Source: Prorocentrum cordatum (Eukaryota; Sar; Dinophyceae; Prorocentrales; Prorocentraceae). Taken from it: 64,000 nt of DNA. Made by a program: the position numbers and the translations under genes. The notes below the pieces were generated by a model that was not told the origin of the DNA, searched no databases, and saw nothing but the letters and a program-made list of their open reading frames with translations. How positions within the stretch are numbered: the first letter of the stretch is position 1; the number at the start of each line of letters is the position of its first letter. Positions 47,444 to 58,326 of this stretch are shown in pieces. Location of the stretch: NCBI GenBank assembly GCA_963575745.1, contig CAUYUJ010016689.1, positions 1-64,000 on the forward strand, written 5' to 3'.

Positions 47444-50400
47444 ATGTCTCAAGTTGCCCCTCCTGATCTGTCCGGCGCGGTGGCGACGGAGGGCGAGGTG
47501 ATCCGCACCCCGCCGCCAGCACGTGAGAGGAGCACGCCTCGGATGGAGCTGAGCCGCCCTAAGCAGGCGAAGCCGATGGCCTCGAAGTCAGCCCCCGCTT
47601 CCAAGCCGAGCCCGGTCCGCCTGGGGGGGAAGACCGACGCGCTGGCGGCGGCCATTCGCATGCTTGGGGTACGCTCGTCCCCAGGCCAGCCTGCGACGTC
47701 GGCCGCGCATGAGCAGGTGGGGCCAGTCCTCCCGGCGGCACCTGCCAGCGGTGCCACTCAGGTGGAGACACCTGATTACTACGACTGGAGGTCCGAGGTG
47801 TACTTGCACCAGCGGTTCCCTTCCGAGTACGTGTCGCAGCTTGTGAAGATGAAGACCAGGCTGAAGCAGTACAACGATGGCATCAATGACGTGCGGCACT
47901 ACTGGGTCAAGCGCGAGCCCGACGACGACGGTGCTGCCACGCCTTGCGGGGGAACGGCCACCCCAAACGTGGCGGAGATGCTGGAGAAGAACCTGACAGA
48001 GATCTGTTCCGAGATCGGCCTGCCCCTGGAGAAGATCGCGTCGGCGTGCGGCTGCGCGCCCCTGTCCGCTCTGATCGCCAAGCTCGCCGAGGGTGCCGAG
48101 TTCGAGGACGAGGATGACATGAAGCACGAGCTGGACACGTTGGTCCTTTGGGTGGTGGAGGGGGGCGAGATGGCGTCGAGCGCGGCGCCGAGCCCCTGCG
48201 CTGCGTCCGCAACCCCGGCTACGCCCCCGCAACGGCCCGCCGCGGCCGCGCCCGCGAGCGAGCCACAGCCGACGGCTGTGCCGAAGGCTGTGCCCGCGAC
48301 CCCGACTACGTTCGCGGGTGCGCCGCTGCCTGGATCGCCTGTGCCATGTGCGACACTGTCCTTCAGCGAGTTGGGCCGCCAGCCACGGGCCAAGCAGCTT
48401 GCTGCGGCCGTGCCGTTGCCCGTCGTCATGGAGGGGTCCCAGGAGAGCATGCGCAGCGACATGGGCGCGGCGCCTGAGTTCCCCGACCTCGATGCCATCG
48501 ACTCGGCTTTCTGCCCAGAGGAAGCTGGCGCGCCCCCTGACGACGCTGGCTCGGCAGCTGGCGTCGCAAATATGCCGGCCACAGATGAGGAGATGGTTGC
48601 GCTGCAAACGAGCTTCTCGTGCATGGAGGCGGGGGGCGGCTCGACGGAAGCCACTGCGCCCGGAGTGCTCGATCCCTCGGGGTGCGCAGCGGCCGCAGCG
48701 GATGCCATTCTCGCAGCAGCGCAGGCAGCAGCAACGGCGTCATTCCTCATAGGGAGCTCCGAGACGGCTTCAGGAGTGTGTTTGCGCTGCCTAGGGTTAC
48801 TTGGCCTACTGTTAAGGGCCCCGTGTCTGCCCTTCGCCTTACCCTCCTTCGCCTCGGTTGGACCATGGCTGACTATGCCACTATTGTTGACGACCGTGGT
48901 TATCGTTTGCAGCTCGGCCTGATTCCCCCCAAACTGTTGGAAACTATGTGTAAAGAGGCCTACCTGCGTGGGCTCGAGCGGGATCTTGGGGGTAAATGGG
49001 GGCTTGAATGCAGGGCGTGTCTGGACATTCCCAGAGCTGCTTGTGTCAGTAAGAAGTTCACACCAGCGCAGAGGGGCTGGATTCGGGCTTGCTCTTGTGA
49101 TGCCATTTGGTCTGCGGACAAGGCCTTGGCATGTGGGTATCAGGTAGACCCGCTTTGCCCTCTCTGCTCTGCTGCGCCCGACTCAGTGTTTCACAGGCTT
49201 TGGCAGTGCACGGCGACGGAAGTCCAAGAGTCGCGGACTCAGCTGGTCCCGGCCTCAGTCGTGCTAGACGCCATCGCCGTGTGGACAGCTCAGGCGGAAC
49301 CTGACCCTCATGTGCGAGCTCTTTATACTAGAGGAGCTTTCGCTCATCCCGCTGATGTGTTGCCGCGTCCTGTTGAGGAGGGAACTAATGCCCTTCAGTT
49401 CGTCTGGCATAGTGACGAGCTCCCTAGCCCGGAAGGTCCCAGGGTCCCAGTGAACGGGGAAATGTGGGGGCACGTCTTCATAGATGGGTCCTGTCAGCGC
49501 CACCCGATCAAGGAATTGTCTAGAGCTGCCTATGCGATTACTATGAACGCTGAGGATGGCACGTGCCTTGGAGAGGCGAGAGGCCCTGTCTGGGCTCATC
49601 TTCCTCAGACGCCTCAGGCGGCTGAATATGCTGCCAGATGTGTCGCCGCACAGTTCTTGGTGTTGCCGACCACAATTTATTCGGACTGTGCGAACGTTGT
49701 GTCTCACAGCACGTTGCCCTTGCCTGAGAGGTACTCGGGCAAGAGGTCTTATTCAGGAATGATCATGTGTGCCAACAACTTTGAGGGCGGTTTTTTGGAA
49801 GGAATTGTTAAGGTCAAAGCTCATTTAGATGTGCACCAGGAGGGCATCTCGGAGAGAGAACGTTTCCTCAGGCGTGGAAATGCTGATGCGGATGTGGGGG
49901 CCAAACATGCCCTTCAGCTTCACCCATCTGACCCGACTGAATTAGCCAATGTGGACAAGCTTGTGGAAGCGGCCAGGGGTTATTGCATCCTTGCTGCTAA
50001 CTTGCTTCCTCTTTGGCCTAAGCTCTCTCTCGACGTTCCCTATCTCCCTCCTCCTCCTGCTGAGCATTTAAGCTCCCGCAGTAAGGTAGGCCATCGTTGG
50101 GAAGTCTGGGCTGACGTCTGGAGGTGTGCGGTGTGCCTCCGCGGGAACAGGGGCTCGTCACGGCCTCCCCCTGGTAGGTGCCCCCAGGATTCTAAACTGC
50201 ATGCGGCAAGGCAAGATGCTCTTGGGCATAGGACTGTTGCCTTCGACTGCTCTGACAAGACAGTGCTTTTCATATGCCTAAAATGTAAATGCCACTCCAC
50301 AGGTGGCAGGATTAGAGGCCTAGGCGAAGTTTGCAAGAAGCCTACCCGTGCGGGCCGTCAGGGTTGGGCCGCCTTGTGTAAGGGAATTCACCCGCAGTAC

Positions 50401-53397
50401 TCTAAGTCCAGCAAAGGTGTCACAGTTGATGACACCTCGCTAGTGCGTTGCTTCAACTCGTATTTGGTTTCGAATCCTCAATTTTCGGAGGAAGATGTTT
50501 CGAGCTCTGCGCCCTCTGGCCCGACTGGCAGTGCTGCCAGCGCTGGAGGGCAAGAGCGTCCCAGCTCCACAGTGCCAGCTATTGCAGCCACTGCCAGTGC
50601 TCCTGCCTGCAGCGTTGCGCCCAGGTCTTCCTCGTGTGATGTGGTCGCCTCGGCCCCAGCCACCAGGGAGTGCTTGAATCGCATTGCTGCGTCTCTCCGC
50701 TGCGAAGCGGACGATCTGGGAACGGGCGGGACTGTGGGGGCGGGGTCGGGTGATTCGGATTGAATTTCTGCGTTCTCGCCTGCCTTTCTCTTTTGGCAGG
50801 TTTGAACCTTTTGTTCGTGCGTTGGCCTTCGGAGCCTTTCCTTTTCTTTCGGTTTCTGTTCTCAATCTTATCCTCGGCCGTGCTTTGCTTCCTTGGCTTT
50901 CAGGCTGTTGTGGCATAGGTTGCTGCTCGCGACCTAAGCGGCGACCGCCTGTCCGCTCAGGACGCTCTCCGCGTTGCCGATTTTTTCCAGCTGAGGGTCA
51001 GCTGGCGCCTGTCCTCGCCTGTCTTTCGCCTCCTGTGACAGGCTTGGCTCTTGTGTGGCGAGTTTATTCCTTTTGTGCACTGTCTCTGGCATGTCTGCCA
51101 GACAGTGGGAGCCCGAGCCGAGGGTCGATCCGCGCGGGGAGGGGGCCATAGTGGGCGCTCCGAAAGGAACTCGCGAAGCCCCCTCCCCATAGCGGCTCTC
51201 GCCGAGGCGAGGTCTTTCAGTGCTGGCAGGTCCCGCCCTGCCAGTTGCTTGCACTATGCGGTGGGTCCGTGGAGATCAAAAAAAACAGCAACGGCGTCAT
51301 CCCAGCCGTCGTCGCCGAAGACGCCTCGCTTGCTTCAGCGAGACGCCTCTGGCCAGCAGCAGACTCAGCAACAGCAGCCACTCCAGCAGATTCAGCAGCA
51401 GCAGCCACCCCAGCAGATTCAGCAGCAGCAGCCACCACAGCAGCAGCAGCCACCCCAGCAGATTCAGCAACATCCAGCACCACAACCACTGCCCGCCGCT
51501 TGCCCTGTAAGCGGAGCCCCAGGTACCTACCGCAACTCGGTGACGGACCCAGATCTGCATGCGAAGTTCGGCAGGCAGGTCGCGAACAAAGAGATCTTCC
51601 CCGTGGGCCTGAAGACCGAGTTGTCCACCAAGAAGAAGAAGACCGATCTCTTCAACCTTTGGCTCGAGCAGGATCAAGACATGCAGCGCGTAAGTGTGGT
51701 CATCCAGAGGCGCCTCGAGAATGAGCAGAAGGGCGAATCTGAGCACTCCTGGCTCAAGGCTCGGCAGATCGCGGCGCTCGGGATCTACGCGGAGGACGGC
51801 GCGAAGAAGCTCATCGAGAAAAAGTTGAAGGAGAAACAATACTTGAGAGATGGCGAGTTTCCAGAGAAAGACGACGAGAACTACTACTATGTCCGCACTG
51901 CCCTCAAGAATACGAAGACGACCAATCAGATAGATTCCTTGAGTGTCTCCCACGCGACCGAGACGGACAAGCACGGGCTGCAGGCGCTCATCGGTGAGGG
52001 CGGGGTCCTGAACGCCGACATGCAGGTCTTCGTCGGGGACGCCAGCAGCGTCGACGCGTTCGACCTCAGCAGCGTGGTGCCCGGCAAGAAGCAGCCGCCC
52101 CCGACAGGCGTGGAGCAGTCCACGGCCAACGTTGTGGCGTCGGTGACGCCCTTGCAGAAGTGCCTCGAGATGATGAAGGACATGAGCAATCAGAGGGACA
52201 ATGCCGAACGCTTGGCGTTCGAGCTGGGAGCCTTCAAGCTGAGCGCCGAGATGGAGAAGCAAATGGGGACCCACGCGTCCCGCATGAAGGTGGGGGGTCG
52301 CACCAACGATCCCTATGAGCCAACTCCTGGGGAGAGGACGAGCGAGGAGAGAGGGGGGATGAGGATGAAAGGAGGGGAGAAGGCGGAGGATGGAGATCGG
52401 GGGGCGGAGGAAGTACCCACTATGGCGTACCCATCTGTGCCTGAATGAGTCTCCTGAACCTGGCTCCTCAATGCTATGGCGTACCCGACCCCATCGTCAC
52501 TATAGCTTGAATCTGGCTCAATAGGGCACCTCGTGATCAATGCTATGGTGTACCCGACCCCGTCGTCACTAAGATCTGGCTCCTGAATCTGGCTCCGCCA
52601 TACTATTGAGTACCCGACCCCATCGTCACTATGGTTTAAATATGGCTCAATATGGGTCCTCATGATCGGTACTATGGTGTACCCGACCTTGTCGTCACTA
52701 AGATCTGGCTCATGAGTATGACTCCTCAATATTATGGCGGGCCCGGCCCCGTCGTCACTATGTCTTGAATATGGCTCCTGGCTCCTGAATATATATATAT
52801 ATATACATATACATATACATATACATACATACATACATACATACGTACGTACGTACGTACGTACGTACGTACATACATACATACATACATACACACACAT
52901 ACACACATACATACATACATACATTGATCCATTCATACATACATCCATACATACATACATACATGCATGCATGCATGCATGCATGCATACATACATACAT
53001 ACATACATGCATACATACATATATATGTATGTGTAAATGTATATATATATATATGGCGCACCCAACCCAAGGCCTCTAACATATTTACTCGTCACTATGT
53101 TCTCGGCAGGGGCCCCGGCGTCTATGTCTATAGGCAGCCTGGATGCTCGCCAACAAGCTCGTTGAGGCGGCCCAGACGGCGCCCTTCAACGAGCGCGCCT
53201 TTGAGGCGCTAAACCTCGAAGCCACGGGGTGGACGAAGTGGTTCGATGGGAGGCGCGACGCGGGCAAGACCATGGTCAACAGAGTCCAGAACAAACGCAA
53301 GCGGGAGGCAGATCCCACGAAGCAGACGTCCGAGGGTGGCGGTCGCGGCGGCGGTAGGGGCCGCGGCGGCAGCAGAGGCAGGCAGGCCAGAACGTAG
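47444..53397 (+). CDS. host gene split by a LINE insertion; glutamine-rich and Arg/Gly-tailed protein
   Basis: Coding blocks 47444-48743, 51301-52289 and 53134-53397. Without the insert and one target-site copy the frame passes ATAS|SQPSSPKT unbroken, and the intron 52290-53133 (GT-AG, phase 0) joins SRMK to AAWMLANKLVE, about 850 aa. Landmarks: DYYDWRSEVYLHQRFPSEYV near residue 108; an Ala/Pro-rich linker; a QQQQPLQQIQQQQPPQQ run (CAG); then VTDPDLHAKFGRQVA, KKTDLFNLWLEQDQDMQRV and FPEKDDENYYYVRTALK, which from memory mark a dinoflagellate-expanded family; C-terminal GGGRGGGRGRGG, an RGG-type RNA-binding tail. Function unknown. This allele is interrupted and would yield a truncated protein ending in LINE sequence. 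Confidence 0.65.
48729..48743 (+). repeat. 5' target-site duplication of LINE B
   Basis: CAGCAACGGCGTCAT, repeated exactly at 51286-51300. Confidence 0.9.
48744..51285 (+). mobile_element. LINE B, 5'-truncated insertion with poly(A) tail
   Basis: 2542 bp bounded by the 15-bp direct repeat CAGCAACGGCGTCAT and ending in eight A (51278-51285). It keeps only the 3' part of ORF2 plus a 0.5-kb 3' UTR, which is typical of target-primed reverse transcription that stopped early. The long intact frame, perfect TSD and clean host junction indicate a young insertion. Confidence 0.92.
48745..50763 (+). CDS. LINE ORF2 C-terminal fragment: zinc knuckle and RNase H
   Basis: 672 codons open from the truncation point to TGA at 50761-50763. 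CPLCSAAPDSVFHRLWQC (near 49160-49210) is the CCHC-type knuckle that follows the reverse transcriptase in many LINEs. The RNase H domain shows GHVFIDGSC (first Asp), AEYAARCVA (Glu), TIYSDCANVV (second Asp) and KVKAHLDV ... GNADADVGAKHA (His and last Asp), so all catalytic positions are kept. A second Cys set (CAVCLRG ... FICLKCKC) and a Ser/Ala-rich tail follow. No start codon of its own is needed, since this is a 5'-truncated copy. The domain set complements what is missing from LINE A. Confidence 0.88.
   Translation, partial: PHRELRDGFRSVFALPRVTWPTVKGPVSALRLTLLRLGWTMADYATIVDDRGYRLQLGLIPPKLLETMCKEAYLRGLERDLGGKWGLECRACLDIPRAACVSKKFTPAQRGWIRACSCDAIWSADKALACGYQVDPLCPLCSAAPDSVFHRLWQCTATEVQESRTQLVPASVVLDAIAVWTAQAEPDPHVRALYTRGAFAHPADVLPRPVEEGTNALQFVWHSDELPSPEGPRVPVNGEMWGHVFIDGSCQRHPIKELSRAAYAITMNAEDGTCLGEARGPVWAHLPQTPQAAEYAARCVAAQFLVLPTTIYSDCANVVSHSTLPLPERYSGKRSYSGMIMCANNFEGGFLEGIVKVKAHLDVHQEGISERERFLRRGNADADVGAKHALQLHPSDPTELANVDKLVEAARGYCILAANLLPLWPKLSLDVPYLPPPPAEHLSSRSKVGHRWEVWADVWRCAVCLRGNRGSSRPPPGRCPQDSKLHAARQDALGHRTVAFDCSDKTVLFICLKCKCHSTGGRIRGLGEVCKKPTRAGRQGWAALCKGIHPQYSKSSKGVTVDDTSLVRCFNSYLVSNPQFSEEDVSSSAPSGPTGSAASAGGQERPSSTVPAIAATASAPACSVAPRSSSCDVVASAPATRECLNRIAASLRCEADDLGTGGTVGAGSGDSD
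51286..51300 (+). repeat. 3' target-site duplication of LINE B
   Basis: CAGCAACGGCGTCAT directly after the A8 tail. Host coding resumes with TCATCCCAGCCG, in frame with the upstream exon once the insert and this copy are removed. Confidence 0.9.
52430..53080. repeat. intron with ~128-bp higher-order repeat, (ACGT)n and (ACAT)n
   Basis: 52425-52790: alternating units with the core GTACCCGACCCCATCGTCAC and GAATCTGGCTCAATA / CTAAGATCTGGCTC, about 128 bp per pair. 52843-52872 is (ACGT)n and 52790-53050 is otherwise TATA/ACAT/GCATGC. A last diverged core (GGCGCACCCAACCC) lies at 53055. Confidence 0.8.
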
Positions 53398-53742
53398 GTG
53401 CAAGCTGCGCGGGGTGTAGCACTAAGGGTTCGACGTGGTGTCGAGCCTCCCTTATGAAGGGGGCCCTGGGAGGGTGGGGTAGAAAGACGGGGGATAGGGA
53501 ACACGATGGGATAGGCAGAAACGTCGAGGAGGGACGATGTAAGATACACTGTATCTTTCAATTCGTGAACGTGATCGTGCGACATTGCACGATCCGCGGG
53601 GCTTCTATGGGCGCTCGTGCTGGCGCCAAAATCCGTTACGACCGCTCCGTTTGGTGCGCTCCCCGGCCCTCCGAGACATCTAGGATCCGTGAGTGCTCGC
53701 CTGCAGGCCCTTGACAAGCTCACTTGACATCAGGTTCTCTGG

Positions 53743-53877
53743 TCGGAAAGGGGCGCGGCATAAAGGGGTGCGGTGCCAATCGTGGAAATGTCGATGCTAT
53801 CTGCAATAACTAACATCACCGGAGTCTCTTTCACATAAAATTAACACAACACCCCTTTATACCAGACCGCTTTCCTA
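53743..53877. mobile_element. 135-bp MITE-like element, ~36-bp TIRs
   Basis: Left TCGGAAAGGGGCGCGGCATA plus AAGGGGTG; right end, on the other strand, TAGGAAAGCGGTCTGGTATA plus AAGGGGTG, continuing to GTG..AAT. The interior is short and AT-richer than its surroundings. No TSD identified. Confidence 0.7.
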
Positions 53878-54816
53878 TACCAAGGTTTCGGGCCTCAGGG
53901 GGCCTTCCCTGCATGAGGGGCCGGGGCCGACGTCCTCCAGCACTTGACTTAGCTCCTCGGCGACGTCGTCCTCCTCCTGCTGTCGCTCCTCCTCCTCCTC
54001 CTCCTCCTCCTCCTCCTCCTTTTCTTACTCATCCTCCTTCCTAGGCTCCTCCTCCACCTCCTCCTCCTGTTCCTCTTTTTCCCAGTCCACCTCCTCGTCC
54101 TCTGCCTCCTTCCCCTTTACTCCCGCTTCCTATCCCCCCCCTCCGCTCCCGTCGCCTCCTCCTTGCCCTCCAAGCGCCCTCGCATCTGCCCATCCCTCTC
54201 CGCCCGTCGGCTGCCGCCAGGCACTCGTGACAGATTGGACCGAGCAGCTCATCCAGACGATGCTGCAAGGACGCCCGTTTCGGGCATGCTGCACAGGGTG
54301 AGGGGAACAGTGAAGTGGGGGATAGGAGGGAAGGGGTAGGGAGGGTAGGGGGTTGAGAGGAGAAGCGAGGAGGAGGGTCGGGCGCGGGGGACAGGCTGGA
54401 GAGATAAGGGCGAGGAGGACGCACAGTGCGGCGCGGGTGAGGGGGGGCAGGAGAAGGACCACAAGGCAGAGATAAAGAGGAGGAAGAGGGATACAGGGCA
54501 GAGACACAGAGGAGGAGGAGCAGGAGGAGGAGGAGGAGGAGGAGGAGTAAGAGAAAGAGGTGGTGGAGGAGGAGGAGGAGGAGGAGCAGAAGGGATAGAA
54601 GGCAGAGACCAAGATGAAGAGGATGAGACAGAGAGCTCCAAGTACCATACTATCCAATCGCTGCTCGAGTGTTGGTGCTTTCCCTGTGCGCGTGCCCGCG
54701 TGCACATCGAGATCTCCTGTTGAGCAGCGCCACCGTATCCAGAGTAAAAAACGTCTCCCAGGAGGAGCCGTTCTCCCGGAGGCCGTTCTCGTGTTCGGCG
54801 CGTTCCTCTCCGGGAC
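53878..54816. other. intergenic, TCC and GGA tracts
   Basis: TCC tracts at 53985-54110 and GGA/GAG tracts at 54480-54600; no convincing coding frame on either strand. Frames called on the minus strand are Ser/Pro-rich artefacts. The stretch 53398-53742 after the preceding gene is likewise without a gene. Confidence 0.5.
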
Positions 54817-57700
54817 TTGCCAGTGAGTCGCACTGCTGAGGAGATGTTGCACGCCGTGGGGACAGGCGCTTCAGCGCCAGAGACCCAAGCCCGTTTGGCA
54901 AGGGAGATGGTCGCAGATGGCATCGACACTCCAGCAATCAGATCGCTTGCGAGTCTTGGAGCCCATGGTGTGTGCTCCTCGAATATAGAACGCGATTTGT
55001 TAACATGGGCGCAAGGTTTCTGCAGGTGGGAGCTTGACACATACGATGTCAAATTGCAGCTGCTCATGGAGGACGAATACTTGCCCTCTGAAGCGACAGT
55101 GCCCTGTCTTTTACCCCACGAGGCGCCGCCGCACACCTCGTGAACCTACCCTTTCAATTGCACACAGTGGGGTAGCAGGTGGTAGAAGTACAGGAGGGAT
55201 GAGGGGGAGGAGGAGGAGGAGGAGGAGGGAGGTGGGTGGGCGGCGGGGGGGAGGGGAGGGGGATGAGGGGATCGCGAAGAGGTGCTGCATTCCTTGCACG
55301 CTGCCGGCCACCAGCAGTTCATCATCTTGTACAGGGCCCGATGGCTCCGACGGCCTGGTGGAATATTGGGGATGGGCCACCAGTCAGTCCTGGGGGCGAG
55401 GCCATCCTGCTCTCGTCGGCACGGGGCGCGAGGAGTGGAAGCGTTTGTTGCCCATCATGTTGCACCTGGATGGGGCAGAGGTGGGGGCCAGTCTCATGGG
55501 GAAACATGGAGTGTTCAGGACGGACCCCTGGCCACGTCTCGGGGTGGTTGCGTTTGTATTTTCCAATTTCAAACAGAAGTTCCAAGAGACTGGCCCCCGC
55601 TATAGGTCTACAGAGACTCTGAGTTTTATTTCTTCTCGTTTCGCAGCGCTCTTGCTGAAGGCGCTCCCATTGACATAATATTCCCCTTCACGATGGTTCG
55701 GCGCTGCCACATGTGGGAGCCGGCGGTCAAGAGACGCCTCTTCAAAGGATGCTCGCTTTGTTTTGTGCCATCATTTCTTGTAGGTCTCGGCAGTGGCCCA
55801 TGGGCTTCGATTGCGCCCCAGTTCGAATGCGCTCCTGCCCGTTTCTTTCTCCCAGCCTCTCGCATAAAAATTGATCTCCAGATGTGCTGGCAGTGTTCGC
55901 TTGGAGCATGGAAATCGCAGAGAAGGGCATTGGTCCAGAGAATAGGTTTTACGGCGAACCCCTGGGCCGCGGAAGTTCGTTGCGCGCCCGCGTGTGCGGT
56001 CGACAGTTAGCAGGTGGTAGAGATCTCAACGCCCTTCGCCTCTTCTCTCCCCCCCGGCCCTCCCCATTTCTTGCCCCCCCCCCTCCGGGGCGGGCAAGGC
56101 AATGGCCCTCGCGCCAACCCCCCATTCTCATTCCGAGGTGGTTTCAGAGCGTGTTATGTGGGGACAAAACACGACACGAAAGCCAAGAAGGAGCTCCACG
56201 CAGAAGAGAATTGGTGGGCGACGAGTTGGATGCGCAATGATTGTTTCGCATGTAAACCGAGCAAGAAAACTCCGAGAGGGCTCGAGTATGGAGATTTTCG
56301 CGCGACCGCACCGTGGAGGGGCACGGTCTTGTCGGACGAGGCCCATCTCAGACTGTATGGGGCTACCAGCCCGGCGTCCAGAGTGCTCCGCAGTGCCCGC
56401 CGCCCCCGCTCGCTTCTAGAATAAAATGCGTCCGTCGCCGCATGGGATTTCGGGGGTTCGCAGAGGGGGGGTATCCAACATGTGATAATCAAAAGGAACT
56501 ATCTCGCCCGTGGCTGAACGGCCTGACTTTACCAAATCAGGGGGCGCTGCCACTCCATCAATTACTACGACTGGCCCCACGTTGTGCTGCTGGGGGTTTA
56601 CAGAGATCATTGTGCTACCCACATCTGGTGCTGGCTCATATGCGGCTTGTTCCCGGAGGCGCCCGGACCTGGAAAATGGCAGGTTTGTTCTGGCAGGGGA
56701 AGGGGTGGGAGAAACGACAACTCTAAAAATATAAATCATCGCTCTCAGGCGCTAGTGGACAAGGCGGTGGCCTTGAGAACCTTATGGGGGATGTTCTCAG
56801 ATTGGTGCAAAGCTAATGGCGTGAGCAGACCCTCGGGAGCATTCACCTTGAGCTCGATTGGTAAAGGTAAAGACTCACGCGTATCTATCCCGGAGATGGG
56901 CTCTAAGTTTAAAGCATCGGCGATCAGGTTGATAACAACGTGGGTTGACACCGCATCAAATTTGCACGGCTGACGCCGAACTCCCGCGCTGAGAAAAATG
57001 AGGAGGAAGGGGGGAGGGTCGGGCGAAGAAGAAGGAGCGGAGACGTGAGAAGAGGAGGGCGGTGGAGGGGCGGGTCAATGGGCAGATTGGCGAGAGGGAA
57101 CGAGAGAGAGAGAGAGGGAGCGAGACAGATAGACAGAGAGAGAGATATAGAGAGAGAGAGAGGGAGAGAGAAAAACAAGGAAAAACAAGGTGACACGACG
57201 GATGCGAAGCGCAGACAGACAGCCCGCCCCTCCCATGGCCAGAATAGGTCAGCGGATTTGATCGAGAGAGACACCCAAGATGGGAAAGTCAGGTCAGTGA
57301 ATGCATGGGCAGCCGCCGAGATTCAACATTGTCTCGAATCCTCCAGGTGGCTTTTAACTGCACAGTAACGCGACCGCGTCACACACGCGGCTAACACTTT
57401 TTTCACACGCTGCAGCGGTTGGCCTCCAAAGCTGCGGATGAACCAGCCCCGCTGTGGAAGATCCGCCCAAAGCACCATTGCTTGCAACATTGCTTCTTGC
57501 GTCTTGCAGTGGACCGGCAGAACCCGCGCCGCCAGCTCCAGTGCGCAGGCGAGGAAGCTTACCTCGGCGTGCTGAAACGCATGGGGAAGGCCTGTCACGG
57601 CGCAACTGTTTACAATCGTTTGTTCCAGCGCCTTTTATTGAACTTGCGTATTCGGTGGGAGCGCCGCCGTCGCTCTGGAGCTTGGGCTCTCAGACGGTAG
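54817..57700 (+). CDS. multi-exon protein of a dinoflagellate-expanded family, function unknown
   Basis: Exons supported: 54817-55140 (possible ATG 54844; IRSLASLGAHGVCSSNIERD), about 55334-55480 (RLLPIMLHLDGAE), 55624-55747 (FYFFSFRSALAEGAPIDIIF), 55882-56013 (VFAWSMEIAEKGIGPENRFY), 56138-about 56380 (GFRACYVGTKHDTKAKKELH, WMRNDCFACKP), about 56520-56965 (YYDWPHVVLLGVYRDH ... WGMFSDWCKANG ... MGSKFKASAIRLI), about 57293-57360 (AWAAAEIQHCLESS) and 57416-57700 (PLWKIRPKHHCLQH ... LRIRWERRRR, TAG). Resolved introns: 55481-55623 GT-AG, 55748-55881 GA-AG, 56014-56137 GT-AG. From memory this exon order is that of a large family in dinoflagellate genomes, possibly transposase-derived. Some junctions remain open, so decay is possible. 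Confidence 0.6.
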
Positions 57701-57904
57701 CATCTGCGCTGGAAAGCCAGAGGTGGTGGGAGAGGGAGGGGAAAGGGGGATGCAAAGGCGGACGATAGGGAGATGCCGCGAAGAGGGGCATGGCGCCTGC
57801 AGTCGTCGGGCGCCGCCGCCGCGCCCTCGACCAGGACCTGCGGGCGAGGCGGGCCTTCGCCTTGTGGGCCGAGGGGGGGGGAACGCCTTGGGCGGATGTG
57901 GAGG

Positions 57905-58222
57905 CGGATTGTCACACACTCACACACATGTGCACACACGCACACACACATATATCTACACATACATATATATATATACATACAAACACGTGAACATACA
58001 TACATACATACATACATACATACATACATACATACATACATACATACACATTTGTATATATACATACATATACATCTATATAGTTATATATATATACACG
58101 TGCACATACCTATGCAAATGCACGCACATGCATATGTTCGTGTACATTGCCACACATGCACATGTAGGAGGAGGAGGAGGAGGAGGAGGAGGAGGAGGAG
58201 GAGGAGGAGGAGGAGGAGGAGT
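57905..58222. repeat. (CA)n, (ACAT)n and (GGA)n tracts
   Basis: CACACACATG to 57960, TATA/ACATAC to 58140, then GGA units 58167-58220. A separate (GA)n tract lies at 57100-57175. Confidence 0.95.
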
Positions 58223-58326
58223 GAGAGAACGAGGAGGAAATTCCCCCTCCCGTGGCGGGGGGGCTTCGCGGCGGCCGCCCCCGCCACCCCTGTCGCCCCC
58301 CCCCAGGGGGCGGGCTTGCGCCATAG

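Noticed and set aside
48744-48768. CATAGGGAGCTCC shared between LINE B and the 77-bp satellite
   Set aside because: A 13-base match is plausible by chance in 64 kb, and nothing on either side is shared.
52758-53012. Cys/Met/Val/Tyr-rich frames in 52.7-53.0 kb that look like membrane peptides
   Set aside because: Translation of ACAT, ACGT and GCATGC microsatellite inside an intron.
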